In this document: positions 10,923 to 23,900 of the stretch, piece by piece | Layout of the letters: each line of letters begins with the position of its first letter | Position numbering within the stretch: the stretch's first letter is position 1 | NCBI GenBank assembly: GCA_018417955.1 | Contig: JACTVC010000003.1 | Location: 3,038,001-3,102,000, forward strand | Length of the DNA stretch: 64,000 nucleotides | DNA from: Laccaria trichodermophora | Taxonomy: Eukaryota; Basidiomycota; Agaricomycetes; Agaricales; Hydnangiaceae | Direction of reading: 5' to 3' | Program-made: the position numbers and the translations under genes | The notes under the pieces: model-generated | Told to the model about the DNA's origin: nothing | Databases searched by the model: none | Seen by the model: the letters and a program-made list of their open reading frames with translations, nothing else

Positions 10923-12292
10923 CAGTGGTGTCACAGCCATAGAGGTCAGGCTGAAATGTGGGTCAGTCCAATTTGACCAGTCATGTCCATGGTCAAGGGG
11001 GTCAGGCATCATGTGAATGCCAGCAACCCATGACATTGGTCAGTGTGAGGATCCGTCCTTAGAGGGAAGCTCTCATGCACCTGAGGGTTAGGCGAAGGTG
11101 CAGAAGTGGGTTGTGGCAAAGGTAACTTGCAGACAGACAAGGAACTCAGAGTTGGGAACAATGCCAGAGGAGGTATGGTGCTGGAGTTGGCTACAGCATC
11201 AGAGTTGGTTGGGTTGATGAAAAGAGATATGTGCATAGTGGGACAAGTTCTGGGTGGAATGAGGTGTATGAGGGGTTGTTGGAAAGATAGAAAGGAGACG
11301 AAATCAGATATGGAGAATGTGGGAGGTGAAGGGATCGAACATGAGTAAGATCACAAACTGAATTGGACTCCTCTGCATTGCCAGGTTAGTAACAAGACAG
11401 GAGCAAGGCTCAACCAGAGCTGGGAGCTAGAGCCTCAACCACACAGGCCTATAACTGAGAGCAGGGCTCAACCAGAAGACAGAGATGAGAGGTGAGGAAC
11501 AGAGAAACAGTTCAGAGGTGCATTTATAATATCAAGGATGAGGTAGTAAGTACATGACAAGCTACCTAAATACCTAAGGGAAGGATACCAAGGCAACCAA
11601 GGAAGAACAATAAGTACAATAAGGATGGGAGGAGACAAGGTAACAAGACAATAAAGGGTTGGGATGGAGAAACAAGGCATCATGGTGAAGGGTTTGTCTT
11701 GGGAATGTCTCAGCATAGGGCATGGGTGTAGGATGGTTCATGACAGTCAATACATAGGAACTTGCAAGTAGTGTTGAATGTGTTGGTATAGCACTTTATA
11801 TGTAGAAAACATAGAACCAATTCAGTCTCAAGCTATCTCTACCACAGCTCCCTCATCTTGAATGTTGAGAGCTCACACTCACAAAACTCAAATCACACAT
11901 CAAAATCTCTTTAATTGCCATTGATGGTGCTGCAGGAGAAGGTTTGGAGAAGGTCTTGGCTTTTGTTAACCAGGTAGTGTTAGGAATCTTAAGGAGGACT
12001 TGTTAGTGCTGGAAAGGGCTCTAGTGCCTCCAACCATATGGATGCATAGTGAAGTGATGATATTGTGTGTCTCTCTCTGCCCTTCTACACTACTCTGCTG
12101 ACTAATCTGCTGATTAATTCTTGGGGAAGTGCCCTAATCCCTATTCCAGTGCACAGCTACCCAAGCCCAGCCTGCTTGCCATCCTCTGACATTGTAAGGT
12201 GATTATGGATTGTCATGGTGTATTCACTTTTTTTGTAATAAAAGCTAGTTCTTTTTTTTCTGTGAGTTGCACTTATTGGGGGAGCTTGAATG
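10923..12292. other. Non-coding; possible minus-strand LTR at about 11345-11745
   Basis: No gene is visible. On the minus strand, a segment starting TGTCATGAACCATCC (from 11747) runs to about 11345 and includes a TATAAAT box near 11525-11531 followed by pyrimidine-rich sequence, a layout typical of gypsy LTRs. No partner LTR or coding region was found, so this would be a solo or truncated LTR. Confidence 0.35.
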
Positions 12293-12455
12293 TGTTAGAA
12301 TGTGACCCATCATCATCATCTACAGAGGCTATGTCTAAACCTGGACAGTGAGACACATTAACACTGTTCTCATTGTACCAGGTATGATCTCTTCAACTAC
12401 TCTATATTAACGCTGTCCTCACTGTACCAGCACATATATATATACGTGTTTAACA
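12293..12455 (+). repeat. 5' LTR of copia element
   Basis: A 163-bp segment begins TGTTAGAATGTGACCC and ends TTTAACA, giving the inverted TGTTA...TAACA ends of an LTR. A TATATATATA tract lies near its 3' end. It directly precedes a primer-binding site and the gag frame. No 3' LTR is present, because the element is cut off in the integrase. Confidence 0.75.
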
Positions 12456-12467
12456 GGTTATGGGCCC
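12456..12467 (+). promoter_or_regulatory. Primer-binding site of copia element
   Basis: GGTTATGGGCCC directly after the LTR is complementary (one mismatch) to the anticodon-loop region of initiator tRNA-Met. This is the half-tRNA priming site used by many copia elements, which differs from priming by the tRNA 3' end. Confidence 0.6.
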
Positions 12468-12597
12468 TGAGTGCTTCTAAACTCACATCTTATTCACCAA
12501 TTGACCTCGAAACACACTTGACTTCTGTTTCAAATTCATCTATTCTGTGTTACCATCCTTTAAGCCACCTCTCAGTCTATTTTTCACATTGAAAATG

Positions 12598-15541
12598 TCA
12601 GCCAATCAGAAGGAGAAAGATTGGAAAGGAATTAAACTTACTCCCATCAAGGAGGATGAAGATGGGATGAACAACTTCAATGAATTCAAGCAGAAGTCCA
12701 AACTTGAACTGGATGCTGCTGGGTACTGGAAATACATTGATGGATCAGAGTACAACCCACCTGTGATCCCTGAACTCAGAGCCAGTCAGCAAATCCAAGG
12801 TCTCGATGGTACAGGAAATGAAGCCCTTGTTACTACTGCCAAGGGAGACACTGAATCCTGGCTTGCTGGTGACAAGAAAGCCCACACCATCATTGTCAAA
12901 GCTGTTCCTGTCAAGAAGCTGTATGTCGTCCATGACTGCAAGTCTGCTCATGATGCCTGGATGGCTCTGAAGAATGAATATGAACCAGCTAACATACTCA
13001 CTGCTGTCACCATCAAACAACAGATCATTGGGTACCAATGTGGCACTCAAGATGATCCTGTCCACTGGCGCCAAGTCATGGTCCAGCTCTATCAGAAACT
13101 ATGCGATGCTGACACACTTATGATGCCCAATACTGAATTTGTGAAGCACCTCATCACACTCATGTCACATGCCAAGGAATGGCGGTACTGTCATGATACA
13201 CTCCATGATAAAGTATGCCAAGGAGAGATTATGAGAAGGGCTGTTTCATCTGCCGCTGTTCTTCAGTGTCTGAAACATGAAGAGGTTGAGATGAAAATCA
13301 CACCCTCAATTGTCTCCATCAATGCCCTAGCTACCAAAAGGGGGAAGGCAACTTGTGATGTTGGAGACAATGTTGTCCTGAGCTCATATGCTGCTGGATC
13401 ATCCAATCAAAGCAGTTGCCAGAATGAAAAGGCAAATCAATGACAAAACAAATGCCCTGCCCCATACAACCAGCAGCGATGTTCAGGACCATGAAAGATC
13501 TGTGAGAACATGTACTGTGAGACTCCTGTGGGGCATACCAAAGCAAATTGTTTTTCTTACAGAGGAGGGAAGGCTGGGAAGTATCCAGAAAATTTCCATG
13601 GCAAGAAAGACATTCGCCTTGCACCTGAAGCTAGGATTGCAGCAAGGAGGAAGCAAGTCCTGGAAGGGAAAGCTGGGGACCACTTCTCGGGTTTAGCTGA
13701 CTATACTGAAGATGGGGATGAAGATGTTGACAACATCATCGAAAAGGTTGATGATGGATTCTTGTTCATGCTGTCTCTAGCTGAAGAGGATGAGAGAGAT
13801 TGTATTGGGGAGGATGAGGAGGTTACTGTGAATGCCATAATCTGCAATGTGACTCTCGAACAGAGTGACAGCATCCATCATGACACTGGAGCCTCCAGAC
13901 ACATCTTCCACAAGCAAAACCTATTCCACAATTACACTGTCTTTGAAATGCCTTTGGCTGTACACGGTTTTGGGACAAGCCTAACCACTCAAGCTGTTGG
14001 AAAGGGGAAGATCGTGTTAAAAGCCACATACGATGGTACCACCCACATTTTCTCTGTCTCCAATGTGGTGCAACCTCATTTCTGGAACTCGTCTAGACCA
14101 GAAAGGAGTTCACACACAGACTGGGAATTAGTGTTTGAAAGTCTGGTTCGGTCTGGTTTTTTGATGCCCAGGGGCATGGACCGTAACCGTAACCGGTCTG
14201 CCTTTTCCCCAGAAGTCAAAAGACCAGACCGGACCGCAAAAAGACCGCAGACTGTGGTTTTTTGCGGTCTATAGACTGGTTTCGGTCTGCATCAGTTTTA
14301 ACCGGTTTATGACCGGTCTTTAGGCCAATATTTTAAAATTATGAATCGGTAAATTTATTAACATCTCTATTAGCTTTAAAACGAGCCCAAGAACGTTAAA
14401 TTCCGTTAGAAATTGGTGCTTCTATAAAATAAGTCTGGTACATCTATTATTCCCAAAAGTAATTTACATTTTAATCCATATCTCTCTCATTTTTTGACCA
14501 AATCGTACGTTCTTGGGTGCGTTTTAAAGGGTATTTAAGGGGCTACAAAAGACCGGTTCATGTTAACCGGTTTTTTTGCGGTCTTTACATCTCAAAAATA
14601 AAAAGACCGAACCGCAGGTCCAGTCTGGTTATGGTCTTTTTCCAGTCACAAGACCGGACTTCCAAACACTACTGGGAATAGCAAAATTACTTACTTCAAT
14701 GCTGCTGATGTTCCTTTTGCAACAGGTTCCATTGTGAAGGATTTATACAAGATGAATGTCGAAACGATGGAACCAGGCAAAGCACAGCCATCACTTGATA
14801 TGATTGCTGGTGTGATGCCATTAGTCAAACCCCTTTTTGGACCTGGAGAGGAGACTGCTGAAACCCAGAAGCTGGGTTTTATCACTGTCTAATGGGCCAT
14901 ATAGATGTTAAAGGGCTGCAACACTCCACAATCGGCATCCCAATCAGTAATGTTCATGTCAAAAATTGCTGGATTTGTGCTCATGCAAATATTAAGCATC
15001 TCAAGTTCCCTCGAAAAGCTACCAATCATGTTGACTGTCCTTTATTCCAGATCCACTCCGACACATGTGGTCCACTCCCTCCTGCTTATGGGAGTTTCAG
15101 ATATTTTATCACTTTCATTGATGATTGCTTCTGCTACATCTCCATTTATTTCCTCGAACTAAAATCTGAAACTCTCAAGTGTTTTCAGGATTTTCATGCT
15201 GCCACTGAAAAATTTCTTGGCTATACAATTATTTTTCTACATGTTGATAATGCACCTGAACTCATTCAAGGCCAATTTCATGACTATTGCACCCAGCATG
15301 GCATAACTTATGAACTCACCATCCCAGATGCTTCCCAACAAAATGGCATTGCTGAACACACCAATCAAATCATTGAATCTATGACATGTGCTATGCTTGG
15401 TCTCTCCTTTTGGTTTTGGCCTTTAGCTGCTCAAGCTGCTGTGCACATCAAAAATCGTGTACCACACTCTCCTTTTCCACCAGATTCTACTCCTTTTCAA
15501 GGTTGGTTTAAACGCAAACCTGACATTTCACACCACTGGCC
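12598..15541 (+). pseudogene. Copia Gag-protease-integrase, broken and truncated
   Basis: The gag frame opens with MSANQKEKDWKGIKL and has the copia capsid region (AHDAWMALKNEYEPANI). It reaches a TGA at 13441, a second TGA at 13492, and then a modified zinc knuckle (C-x4-C-x5-GHTKAN-C) in the same frame. The protease motif HHDTGASRHIFHK is near 13879. A small deletion around 14060 shifts frame, and a hAT MITE (14129-14671) interrupts the protease-integrase linker. The integrase from about 14860 shows the His/Cys zinc domain (ending NCWICAHAN) and the D,D,E core: HSDTCGP, LHVDNAPEL and NGIAEHTN. Coding similarity stops near 15541, where it meets an unrelated repeat. RT, RNase H and the 3' LTR are absent. 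Confidence 0.85.
14129..14671. mobile_element. hAT MITE, same family as the element at 5401
   Basis: A 543-bp element starts TAGTGTTTGAAAGTCTGG and ends CCGGACTTCCAAACACTA. It is flanked by the perfect 8-bp duplication CTGGGAAT at 14121-14128 and 14672-14679. TIRs and the GACCGGTT-rich ends match the 5401-6702 element. It lies inside the copia gene: with one duplication copy removed, the Lys-Gly-Val-His to Asn-Ser-Lys-Ile reading frame runs straight through. Confidence 0.92.
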
Positions 15542-15718
15542 ATCAGAACAAAACCTTCTCAGGGCCCCAACTTCCACCCAAATTAGTCCATACCAAGGGA
15601 AGTGTAACACAACTACATAATGTAAAAAATTACATAACTACATTTGGACTACAATATATTATCAGAAGAGACCAGAAAATGACCCATGGTCCATTCTTTT
15701 TGCACTCCACTGTATCAC
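15541..15718 (-). repeat. Repeat-family end, copy 2 (inverted copy of 10441-10610)
   Basis: The sequence from TGGCCATCAGAACAAAACC to TTTTTGCACTCCACTGTA is the inverted counterpart of 10441-10610 with scattered differences. It abuts the broken copia integrase, so its arrival or an associated rearrangement truncated that element. Confidence 0.65.
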
Positions 15719-16269
15719 CTATGTGGCTGCAAAGTTAAAACAACAATCTTCTTTATTTGATGATTTTTTACACTAATGTGAAATTAACTATCTTAAATAA
15801 TTATCTGCTTTTTATTACCTTTTTTCCAGGCAACAAACTCTGTTTGCTCCTTGTGATTGGGGCTCATTAGTGATTGTCACAGGTTTAGCAACCCATGCAG
15901 GTTACAGGTAGGGGTACGGGTTTGATATTCGCTACCCTCACCGAACCCATACCCATGGCAGGGGTTGGCAGGTACCCATAGCAATACCCATCATGTAAAT
16001 AGTCATTATTTCTTTGGGCAGCTCATGGTCTGTGTCACTAAGTTACCATAAAAATTACATGCAATATTTCCAAGTTGTTTGAAAAATATATAATGTAGGT
16101 TTTCGTCATAAGCTCATTTGTTAAGTCATTGTTTGGTGCCTCATGGTCTTGCATGCCTCAGGGCCTCGCATTAAGGTCCAAAATATGTATATTACCACCA
16201 AGATATGTGTATAACATACAAAAAATGTCTCTAAGGTATTTATAATATATCTAGAGTATAGGTATATTA

Positions 16270-19200
16270 TCACCGACTGTCTTGGGTGACTACCAATTGA
16301 TTGGTGGTGATTTTAACATCAACCTTTCTCAAAAGCATTGTTGACTTCAAAATTGAGCAGCCACAAAAATCCTCGCCAAACTCCTTGATCCTAAACTGTG
16401 ACCCCTTATGTGGGCCAGTGAATGCAGTAATGACCTGGGATTTGCACTCTGGCCTTTCAGGTATTAAATATGGAAATGGCACTTCCAAGATTTTGAAACT
16501 GAGCTGGACCTTCACTGCATCTCCGACTACTCCCTTGAACTCCCCGCACTTATCTTCATGCTTGCCCCTATGGAAATTAGGGTTGGTGTTGATGAGATGA
16601 AGGCTCAGCCTCATGTTGGTGAAGCAGTCATCTCTGAGCCAATATGGAGAAGGGGCTGCCATAATTGTGTCAGTATCTACAGTCATCCACCCACTAATGA
16701 TACACTGAAATTGAGAAATTAGCTTCAACAAATGTTAGCACAACCTTTCACCACAAAAACTACATGAAAATCTTAGATAAATGCCCTTCTATAACTGTAC
16801 CAAATTTCAGAATGTTTGAACAGCATTTGACAAAGAAAAACCAAAATTACAGGTGTATCATTGAGGGGTGTGACTGTATTTCGGCCATTTCTGAAAACAG
16901 TCCATTTTGAAAACTCCACAGCATCGTCAATGCTGCCTCGATTGTCTCCGAATTTTGTACAGTGGTAGATATGAGCTTGTATTACTTGTTACAATTTGTT
17001 TCACAAAAATTGGTGCAGAATTGAGTGACATATCAGCTAGTCAAAAGTGTATCAAATGGGGGTGGTGTATCATTAGGGGGTGGATGACTGTATTGACTTC
17101 GAATTAAATACATACTTACCATCATCGCCATGGCAGGGAGTTCGTGAGCTTGGGTTCCAAGCTGGGGTTGTAGGGATATCTTCTGAGTTAGGAAGCAGTG
17201 TAGAAGGCCCTGCAATGGCTGGAGTCTGCACAAGGAAAGCAGCAGGATATGGGATTGATGGTTGCAGATCCAGCAAGAGGTAACCAGGGAACAAAAAGCC
17301 TGCCAGAGTACTGGGTGGAGGTGCTGGTTTGAGTGGGTATGTAAAATCAGTGAGAAGCTCTCAAGGCCTGGGTGGCTGAAGCCTTTTGTTGGTGCTGGAA
17401 GCTGATTAGCAACGATTTCAAAAAATGGAATAAAGGGCTTGCATGATATGTAGAGAACTAATGTCAAAAACTTGTGAGTGTTGGAGGCGTGCCTCGAGCT
17501 TGACCAAGACCCTTTTTTCACCAACCGTGCTTTTTTATTCTGCCTCAGTAACCTCTAAAATCCCCTTTACTGACCATTACTTGTCTTTCTACAAGATGAC
17601 TGTTAGAGTCCACCTTCATGACACACTTTTGTGCATCTGTGAAGGGAGCTTTCAAATCTGAGGACTCAGTTCCAAAGACAAAGGGGGATGTGAAGAACTG
17701 GACATTCCCCAGAGATACCTCTATCTAAAGGATGACAGAATGTGAGAAGAAGTATAATATTATAAAAAGAAAGACATTTACCTCTGTACAGGTCCTGTCA
17801 TTGAAGATGCACACATAGTCGTCGTCTCGATTCACTACCCAACCTGTAACACCTTCATGGTCTCCCAAAAGAATGCAGACCTTGTCCCCTACTTTGAGAT
17901 CTTTTCGAAGGGACAAAAAGGGTACAGTTGTTGTTACATCCTCCATCATTAAAGAAACGACAGCTTCATTTTCTGATATATCCTCGATCATTCCAAAAAG
18001 CCCCTTTGAATCTCCATGAGTGATTTTCACCCCATCACCTATCCAAAGGATCCAAGCTGACATTCTCACCATCGTGTGCTGTCGGATGTTGAATGGAATG
18101 TCTGAGCAGGCACTAAAAAGCTCAAATTCCCTTGATGTCAGCACTACATCTTCTGTGGTGTACCAATCTGTGTCAACTTCTGAGAAATACACATATCCAT
18201 CAGCATCGTACAATACTCTGCAGAATAAGTACAAGCTGTTGCATTCTTGAAAGGCCTGATGAAACCATTGCTTTGCCAGTGTTGGATTGAAGAGGGCTTG
18301 GGGAGGCTGCCCTGGTGCTTTAGCTCTTCTATTTAGCTCACAATCAGGCTTGTAGGTGGCTGTGAAGCGTTCACTCTGAACTTCTCGCATAGCTGAAGCC
18401 AAGAGGGAAGGAGGAGGCAAGAATGGGTGGATCTGGGATCAACACCCATGAGTGAGCAATGAGCAGTTACAAGATACTCAGCTGGCCCAACATGATTATG
18501 CATACTGTAGGAAGTACAGTTATACAAAGCACTACATGTAGTGCAAGAGGATGGCAAGACTGCTGACAAGGTGGTGGTTCAAGACAAAAGATCAATATAT
18601 TATGTAAGATATCCAAATCTAGCTATATACCACTGTTTGACTATGGCCTCTGGGCATTCCCTTCCAATCCTATATCACAGTGGCTGCGAACTCGTTGTCT
18701 GTCTCATCATTTCAGTCTTCATCAGTGATAAGCTGGCTTTCTTTGACTTTGGCAGCAGGTGGGTCATAATCAACACATGGTACCACAAGGAGGTTGATGA
18801 GCAATGTGGAGGAAGTGTGAACTTCCTGGATGAAGGCAAGATCTTCTTTGTAGATTCCATGGTGCAGCTGAACCCATGAATGAGGCTTTGGTTGATAGGT
18901 ATCTGGAACATTGAAGATGGAGGGGTTAGGATCAGGTATGTTGAAAATCTTGGACACCATCATGTTGGGTATGCCATTACAGACTTGTCTAATCATCTCT
19001 GCTGAGCCATTTTCAAAGAATACTCTACCAGGTAGAGCTTTCCAGCTGAAGACTGCTGGGGGTCGAAACTGCACAGGAAATCTAGGGTCCATGAGCCACC
19101 GATGGACTCAACAAATGATCCTCTCCTCATATCCAGGCTAAGTAGACAAGTCATTACAAACATAAGCTTCAAAGATTGGATGAGTGTTACCTTGACAAGC

Positions 19201-19627
19201 ACCACCCATAAAGACACCTTTCCAATATTTTGAACGTCTTCTTCCAAATTATGTTGGTGAGCCATGATGCGCTTGAGAAAGCTTTCCCAGAATGCGTCAT
19301 CATCAGAGGGCATTATCACTTCACAGAGAAGGTTCTGGTGTGCATCTTCTGAATTTGACTTGTCAATGTCTTCATCGTCGTCAATTAGATCGCCTTTGAA
19401 AAAATTAGCACTGTACTAAAAACAATTACAACATATGATACACACCTTCATTGCTGCCAATCTGATCGTCCGTTTTCACCTTGGATACCTGAGCTTTGAG
19501 ATCCAAAAACCGAAGGACTTCCAGCGACTATAGCATGATTAGCTTGTTACAAAAGCTCACAAGAATTAAGAGAACTTGCCTTGAGTTTTCTATGTTTCGT
19601 TGCTCTCTCACTGTATTCTGATTGCAT
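16270..19627 (-). pseudogene. Spt5-like protein (NGN/KOW domains) carried in the hAT element
   Basis: The start ATG at 19627 opens a small exon (to 19580, GC-AG intron). Frame-consistent exons follow at 19527-19446, 19393-19191 and 19137 to about 18740. The fourth contains an NGN-like segment (ALPGRVFFENGSAEMIRQ) and a KOW segment (HSWVQLHHGIYKEDLAFI). The next block (18420 to about 17783) has ALFNPTLAKQWF, IGDGVKITHGDSKGLFGMIE and LKVGDKVCILLGDHEGVTG, two further KOW motifs. Later traces include LVERQVMVSKGDFRGY, PAWNPSSRTP and a C-terminal part at 16731-16270. Spt5 is a transcription elongation factor. This is a divergent relative with no visible CTR. An in-frame TGA at 19108-19110 (GYEERIIC then stop), another stop after DFRGY, and frame changes near 17500 indicate decay. 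The order of the parts matches Spt5-like proteins that I recall from basidiomycete genomes. Confidence 0.7.
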
Positions 19628-20059
19628 GATTTCGGCTTTCCTAGAATTCGTATTACTGTTATAGTCACTGGAAATTCACTAGCGATGCACAACTGTTTCT
19701 ACTGGGTATGTACTCTACAAACTACAAGGATGGAACATGGAAGTTGGAAAGAAGTTTGAAAATGGCTTGCAGGTTGTTTATCTTTGGTTCACTTTAGGGC
19801 CAGTTGCCATGTATCACATGAGCATGGTGTTTGGCAAACATGACAGCCATGGCGGTGTTCTGTCACAGGCTGAATAGAAGAAGCTATCAGTTTAAACACA
19901 TTGACATACGCAGCTGAAGGTGTACCTCCATATCTCTTCAATAGTATCTCTAATGTATTTATTTTTATCAACAACGAACAATTTACCATGTAACAGATGC
20001 AAGGGGCAACTTTTCTTTGAATTTGTATTGTTTATTTGTGACAATGCGCGAAATGTTCA

Positions 20060-20610
20060 TGTTCAAACTAAGTAATACAAAACTATGTATGATTATATCT
20101 ACAGCATACCTACTGTAAGTAAATATGAGGAGAAGGGATGAGGGGGTGTACATTATATCTATAGTGTACATAAGAACTATACTACGTTACTCTATATGCA
20201 TGGAGGGAAGAGGGAGTGGAAAAGAAAAGAAAAGAAAGATGCATGATGCTCAAGCGCTATATATCCAGGCCACTTTAGGGCAGGTTTGGGTTTAGGGCAG
20301 GCATGGAACATTGAGGGCAGGTGTTGAATGTTTAGGGTAGGCATAGAAATGTTCTTCCACACCTGCCCTCAATGTCCCATGCCTGCCCTAAACCCAAACC
20401 TGCCCTAAAGTGGCCTGGATATATAGCACTTGAGCATCTTTCGGATTTCTTTTCTTTCTTTCTCCACTCCCTCATCCCTCCATGCTTATAGATGTAATGT
20501 AGTACAGTTCTTATGTACAGTAGATGTAATGTACACCCCTCCTCCATGTATTTACAGTAGGTACACCATAGCTATAATCATACATAGTTTTGCATTACTT
20601 AGTTTTGGCA
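20060..20610. repeat. Foldback repeat with ~260-bp arms between the two hAT genes
   Basis: The left arm (about 20060-20325) and right arm (20359-20610) are inverted copies. The inner ~80 bp are nearly perfect (GATATATAGC.CTTGAGCATC, GGGCAGGTTTGGGTTTAGGG, CATTGAGGGCAGGTGT). Outer parts include CTAAGTAAT.CAAAACTATG. A 33-nt loop separates them. This is either a nested MITE or a structural part of the hAT element. Confidence 0.75.
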
Positions 20611-20706
20611 TGATATGCTGTACTTGCTATCAAATACACAAATAACATTGATTTGTCCTTAAAAAATGAAAGTAACATACACAGATGTAGTTAATTGATA
20701 ACAACC

Positions 20707-20821
20707 CATGGTGTGTCTTTGACATGTATACCCTTGATATGTGGTGTGTCTTTGACCTGCCTTTGTAATCCCTTGAGCCTAGAAACTGACTCCAGAACCC
20801 ATGGCATGTCTTTGACCTGTG
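20707..20821 (+). repeat. Three copies of a GTGTCTTTGAC.TG motif upstream of the transposase
   Basis: CATGGTGTGTCTTTGACATG (20707), TGTGGTGTGTCTTTGACCTG (20740) and CATGGCATGTCTTTGACCTG (20799) recur at irregular spacing 120-240 bp before the transposase ATG. They could be regulatory sites. No function is known. Confidence 0.4.
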
Positions 20822-20941
20822 AACTCTCAAGACACAGCACATCTGTGTATTCTTCCCTGCTTCATTGTAACCCCCAATCATCACAACATTTTTTTAAAAG
20901 ACAGGAAGTATGTTCACTGAACCATCCCTCCCATTCCCACC

Positions 20942-23900
20942 ATGTCTTTGTCCAATGCACCCACCCAACCTCGCAAGCACACTGCCTCTGAATGTTCCTC
21001 AACCAATGGTGACCCTTTACTTGCAAAAAAGAAGGTGTGCATGGAGCTTCTAGCAAAAAAAGCAGTATGCTTGTCTTGTCTCATTTTTTCTTTCTCTCGA
21101 CTTACTGGCATTGACTTTAGGCAGACCATCAACCTTCCATTGAGGAAGTTGAAGATGAGGACAACCACTGCCCTCGCAGGATGCTCTCTTCAACTTCAAC
21201 TCACATCTTAGATGATGAAGACAAAGATAATCAGAACAAGGTATGTCACCTCAATTAACTTGATCTTTTTCTTAATATTAATGTTATGTGATCTAGGCTA
21301 CAGCCAGTTCTGCAGCAAAGAAGACCAGAACCAAGGTGCCTGCTCAATCCTCCCAGGTATAGCTTCTGACTTGAAGACTTCGATGATATTTCCTTACTGA
21401 TCATGTGGTACAGGCAAGTTGCCAACCACCCGTTGATGCAGAGTTCAACAACATGCCAGAGTTAGCACCACCTGGTGATGATGATGATGATGATGATGAT
21501 GAAGACGACAAAGACAAAGACAAAGTTGAAATTTTAGAGACACCTGAGGAGAGTGCAGAGGCAGAGTTGAGTAAGTCCAATTTTACACCCAACTTAGTGG
21601 ATGCATCACTGAGATGTACCTAGAACGACTTTCTAAAGATTGGAACTCACCAATCTATGTGTTCTTCAAGCCTGAGCCAATCATTGAGGACATCAAGGGC
21701 CGCCATGTCCACCGCTTCCAGTGTGTGGCTCAGCCTTGCAAAAGCCATGGTGGTAACTCTGTTCATCAATACCTTGACACCACTGACACTAAGTCAACCG
21801 GTAACCTTCGCAAGCATGCCAAACAATGCTGGGGAGAAGAGGCTGTAGTGGCTGCTGACAACACCAAAGATGTGCAGGCAGCATGGGAGGCACTGGGGAA
21901 GATGAAAAATGCCAATGGATCCATTAAAGCGGCATTCCAACATATTGGTAAGGGTAAGGTCACTTACAGTCATTGCCAGCACACCAAGACTGAAGCGCAG
22001 TAAGTTTCTACTCACTCCTCCCTAACTGTTTTCTTACCTTCTTGAGCAGCACTGAAATCATCCAGTGGGTCACTGAGAGTAAGCATCCTTTCCAAATCAT
22101 AAACGATCATGGCTTCTGATCCTTGATGAAAACCAGTCGTCCCAACTACTACATTCCATCTGCTGAAACAGTCTCTCGTGATGTGAGAAAGGTTTTCGTC
22201 CAGTGTCGTAAAAGGATTCCCAAAATGCTAAAGGTATGTCACTCACTTTTGTGATAAACAATGAGTTTAACTGTCATTGTAGGAATACAACGGGCGGCTC
22301 AACTTTGCTACCGATGCATGGACATCCCCAAACCACAAAGCCTATGTAGCAATTACTGTTCATTTCGAGCATGACAGCACCCTGATGTTGATGCTTTTGG
22401 ATCTCATTGAGGTTGCCAAGTCCCACTTGGGTAAGAATTTGGCAATTGCATTCGCTAATGTTCTTAAAGATTTTGGGATCAGCGATAAGGTATGATTTTG
22501 CATATTTCCAGAACATCTAAACTTACCAAAACCCTAGCTGCTCAGCATCACTGGTGACAATGCATCCAACAACGATGCAATGATCAATGAACTTCCCAAG
22601 CTAATTGAGGATTTTCCTGGAGAGGCAAACCAGGTTCATTGCTTTCTCCACATCATGAGCCTCACAGCAAAAGGGGTACTTTGTCAATTTGAGCCACCCA
22701 AATCACAGAAAAAAGGTGAAGACCTTTTGGCTGAGGGTGTTGCAGAGCTCGCTGCATTAGCCATCGATGTCGAAGATGGTAGTGACGAGCTTGAGGATGA
22801 GAGTGACGACATTGAGGACAACGACATTGAGGGGCTTGAAGAAACTCATGCTGGCATGACCCCAGAGGAAATCAAGAAGCTCGAGGAAGAGGTGAAACCT
22901 GTTCAGCTGGTGTTGGTGAAGGTAAGGCTCCCCCCTTTAACGTAAACAATTCACTCACTTGTACTCATAGCTTCACAAAGTCACTTTCACAATCAAGAAC
23001 TCTACAACCATCATCCTTCCCGAATGGAATTCAACCCTCAAGAGGCTTGGACTCAGGCAACACATGATGCCACAAGACGTTTCAACTTGCTGGAACTCAA
23101 CTTACGACATGCTTCTCTTTGCAGTTGATTACTGTATGGCCATCGACACTATTACAGGAGACTGTAACATGAAAATGCATGAGCTAGAGCTGGACTTGGA
23201 TGAATGGAAGGTAGCAGAGCAATTGTGTGATACTTTGATGGTAGGTACCCAAAATGATTTCAACAATTCATTTGAACCAGTGTTTATTCAGGTCTTCAAA
23301 CATGCTATGCTTTTCTTTTCGTGCAGCACACCAAACATCAGCACTGTTATTCCTGCTATGGATTGCATCGACAAGCATCTAGCAACTGCAGCAGATGATC
23401 CCCAATACTCTGTTGCCCTACGTTCCACTCTGGCAATGGGAAAGAGAATTCTCAATAAGTACTACAACAAAACTGACTACTCTGAAATATATCGGATCGC
23501 GATGGGTGAGCTGCATCCTCTCCTTTGTTTGACTTTATGTTTTTACCTTTCCAATAGTCCTTCACCCTTGTCACAAACTCAAATATTTTGAGAATGCCAG
23601 TTGGGATGACACCTGGATCAGGACTGCTGAATCCCTTGTATGCGATGAGTTTGACTGAACATACGCATTCATGGAAATTGATGATGATGGCCTTGTACTG
23701 GTATGTTTTCTATTGTTATGTATCAACTCATACTTATATATATATATCAGGTCCCTGAGGCTGCTGTCTCTGATTCCGACAAGAACATGTTCGACACTCT
23801 ACCTGCATTAATGGCCTCTGATGAAACAGAGCTTCACAATGAGCTTGACGAATACCTCAACACTAAGACAGAAAATGTCAAAGATCCAATTCAGTGGTGG

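Noticed and set aside
21475..21520. GAT/GAC microsatellite as a separate feature
   Set aside because: It encodes the Asp run of the transposase N-terminus and lies in its reading frame.
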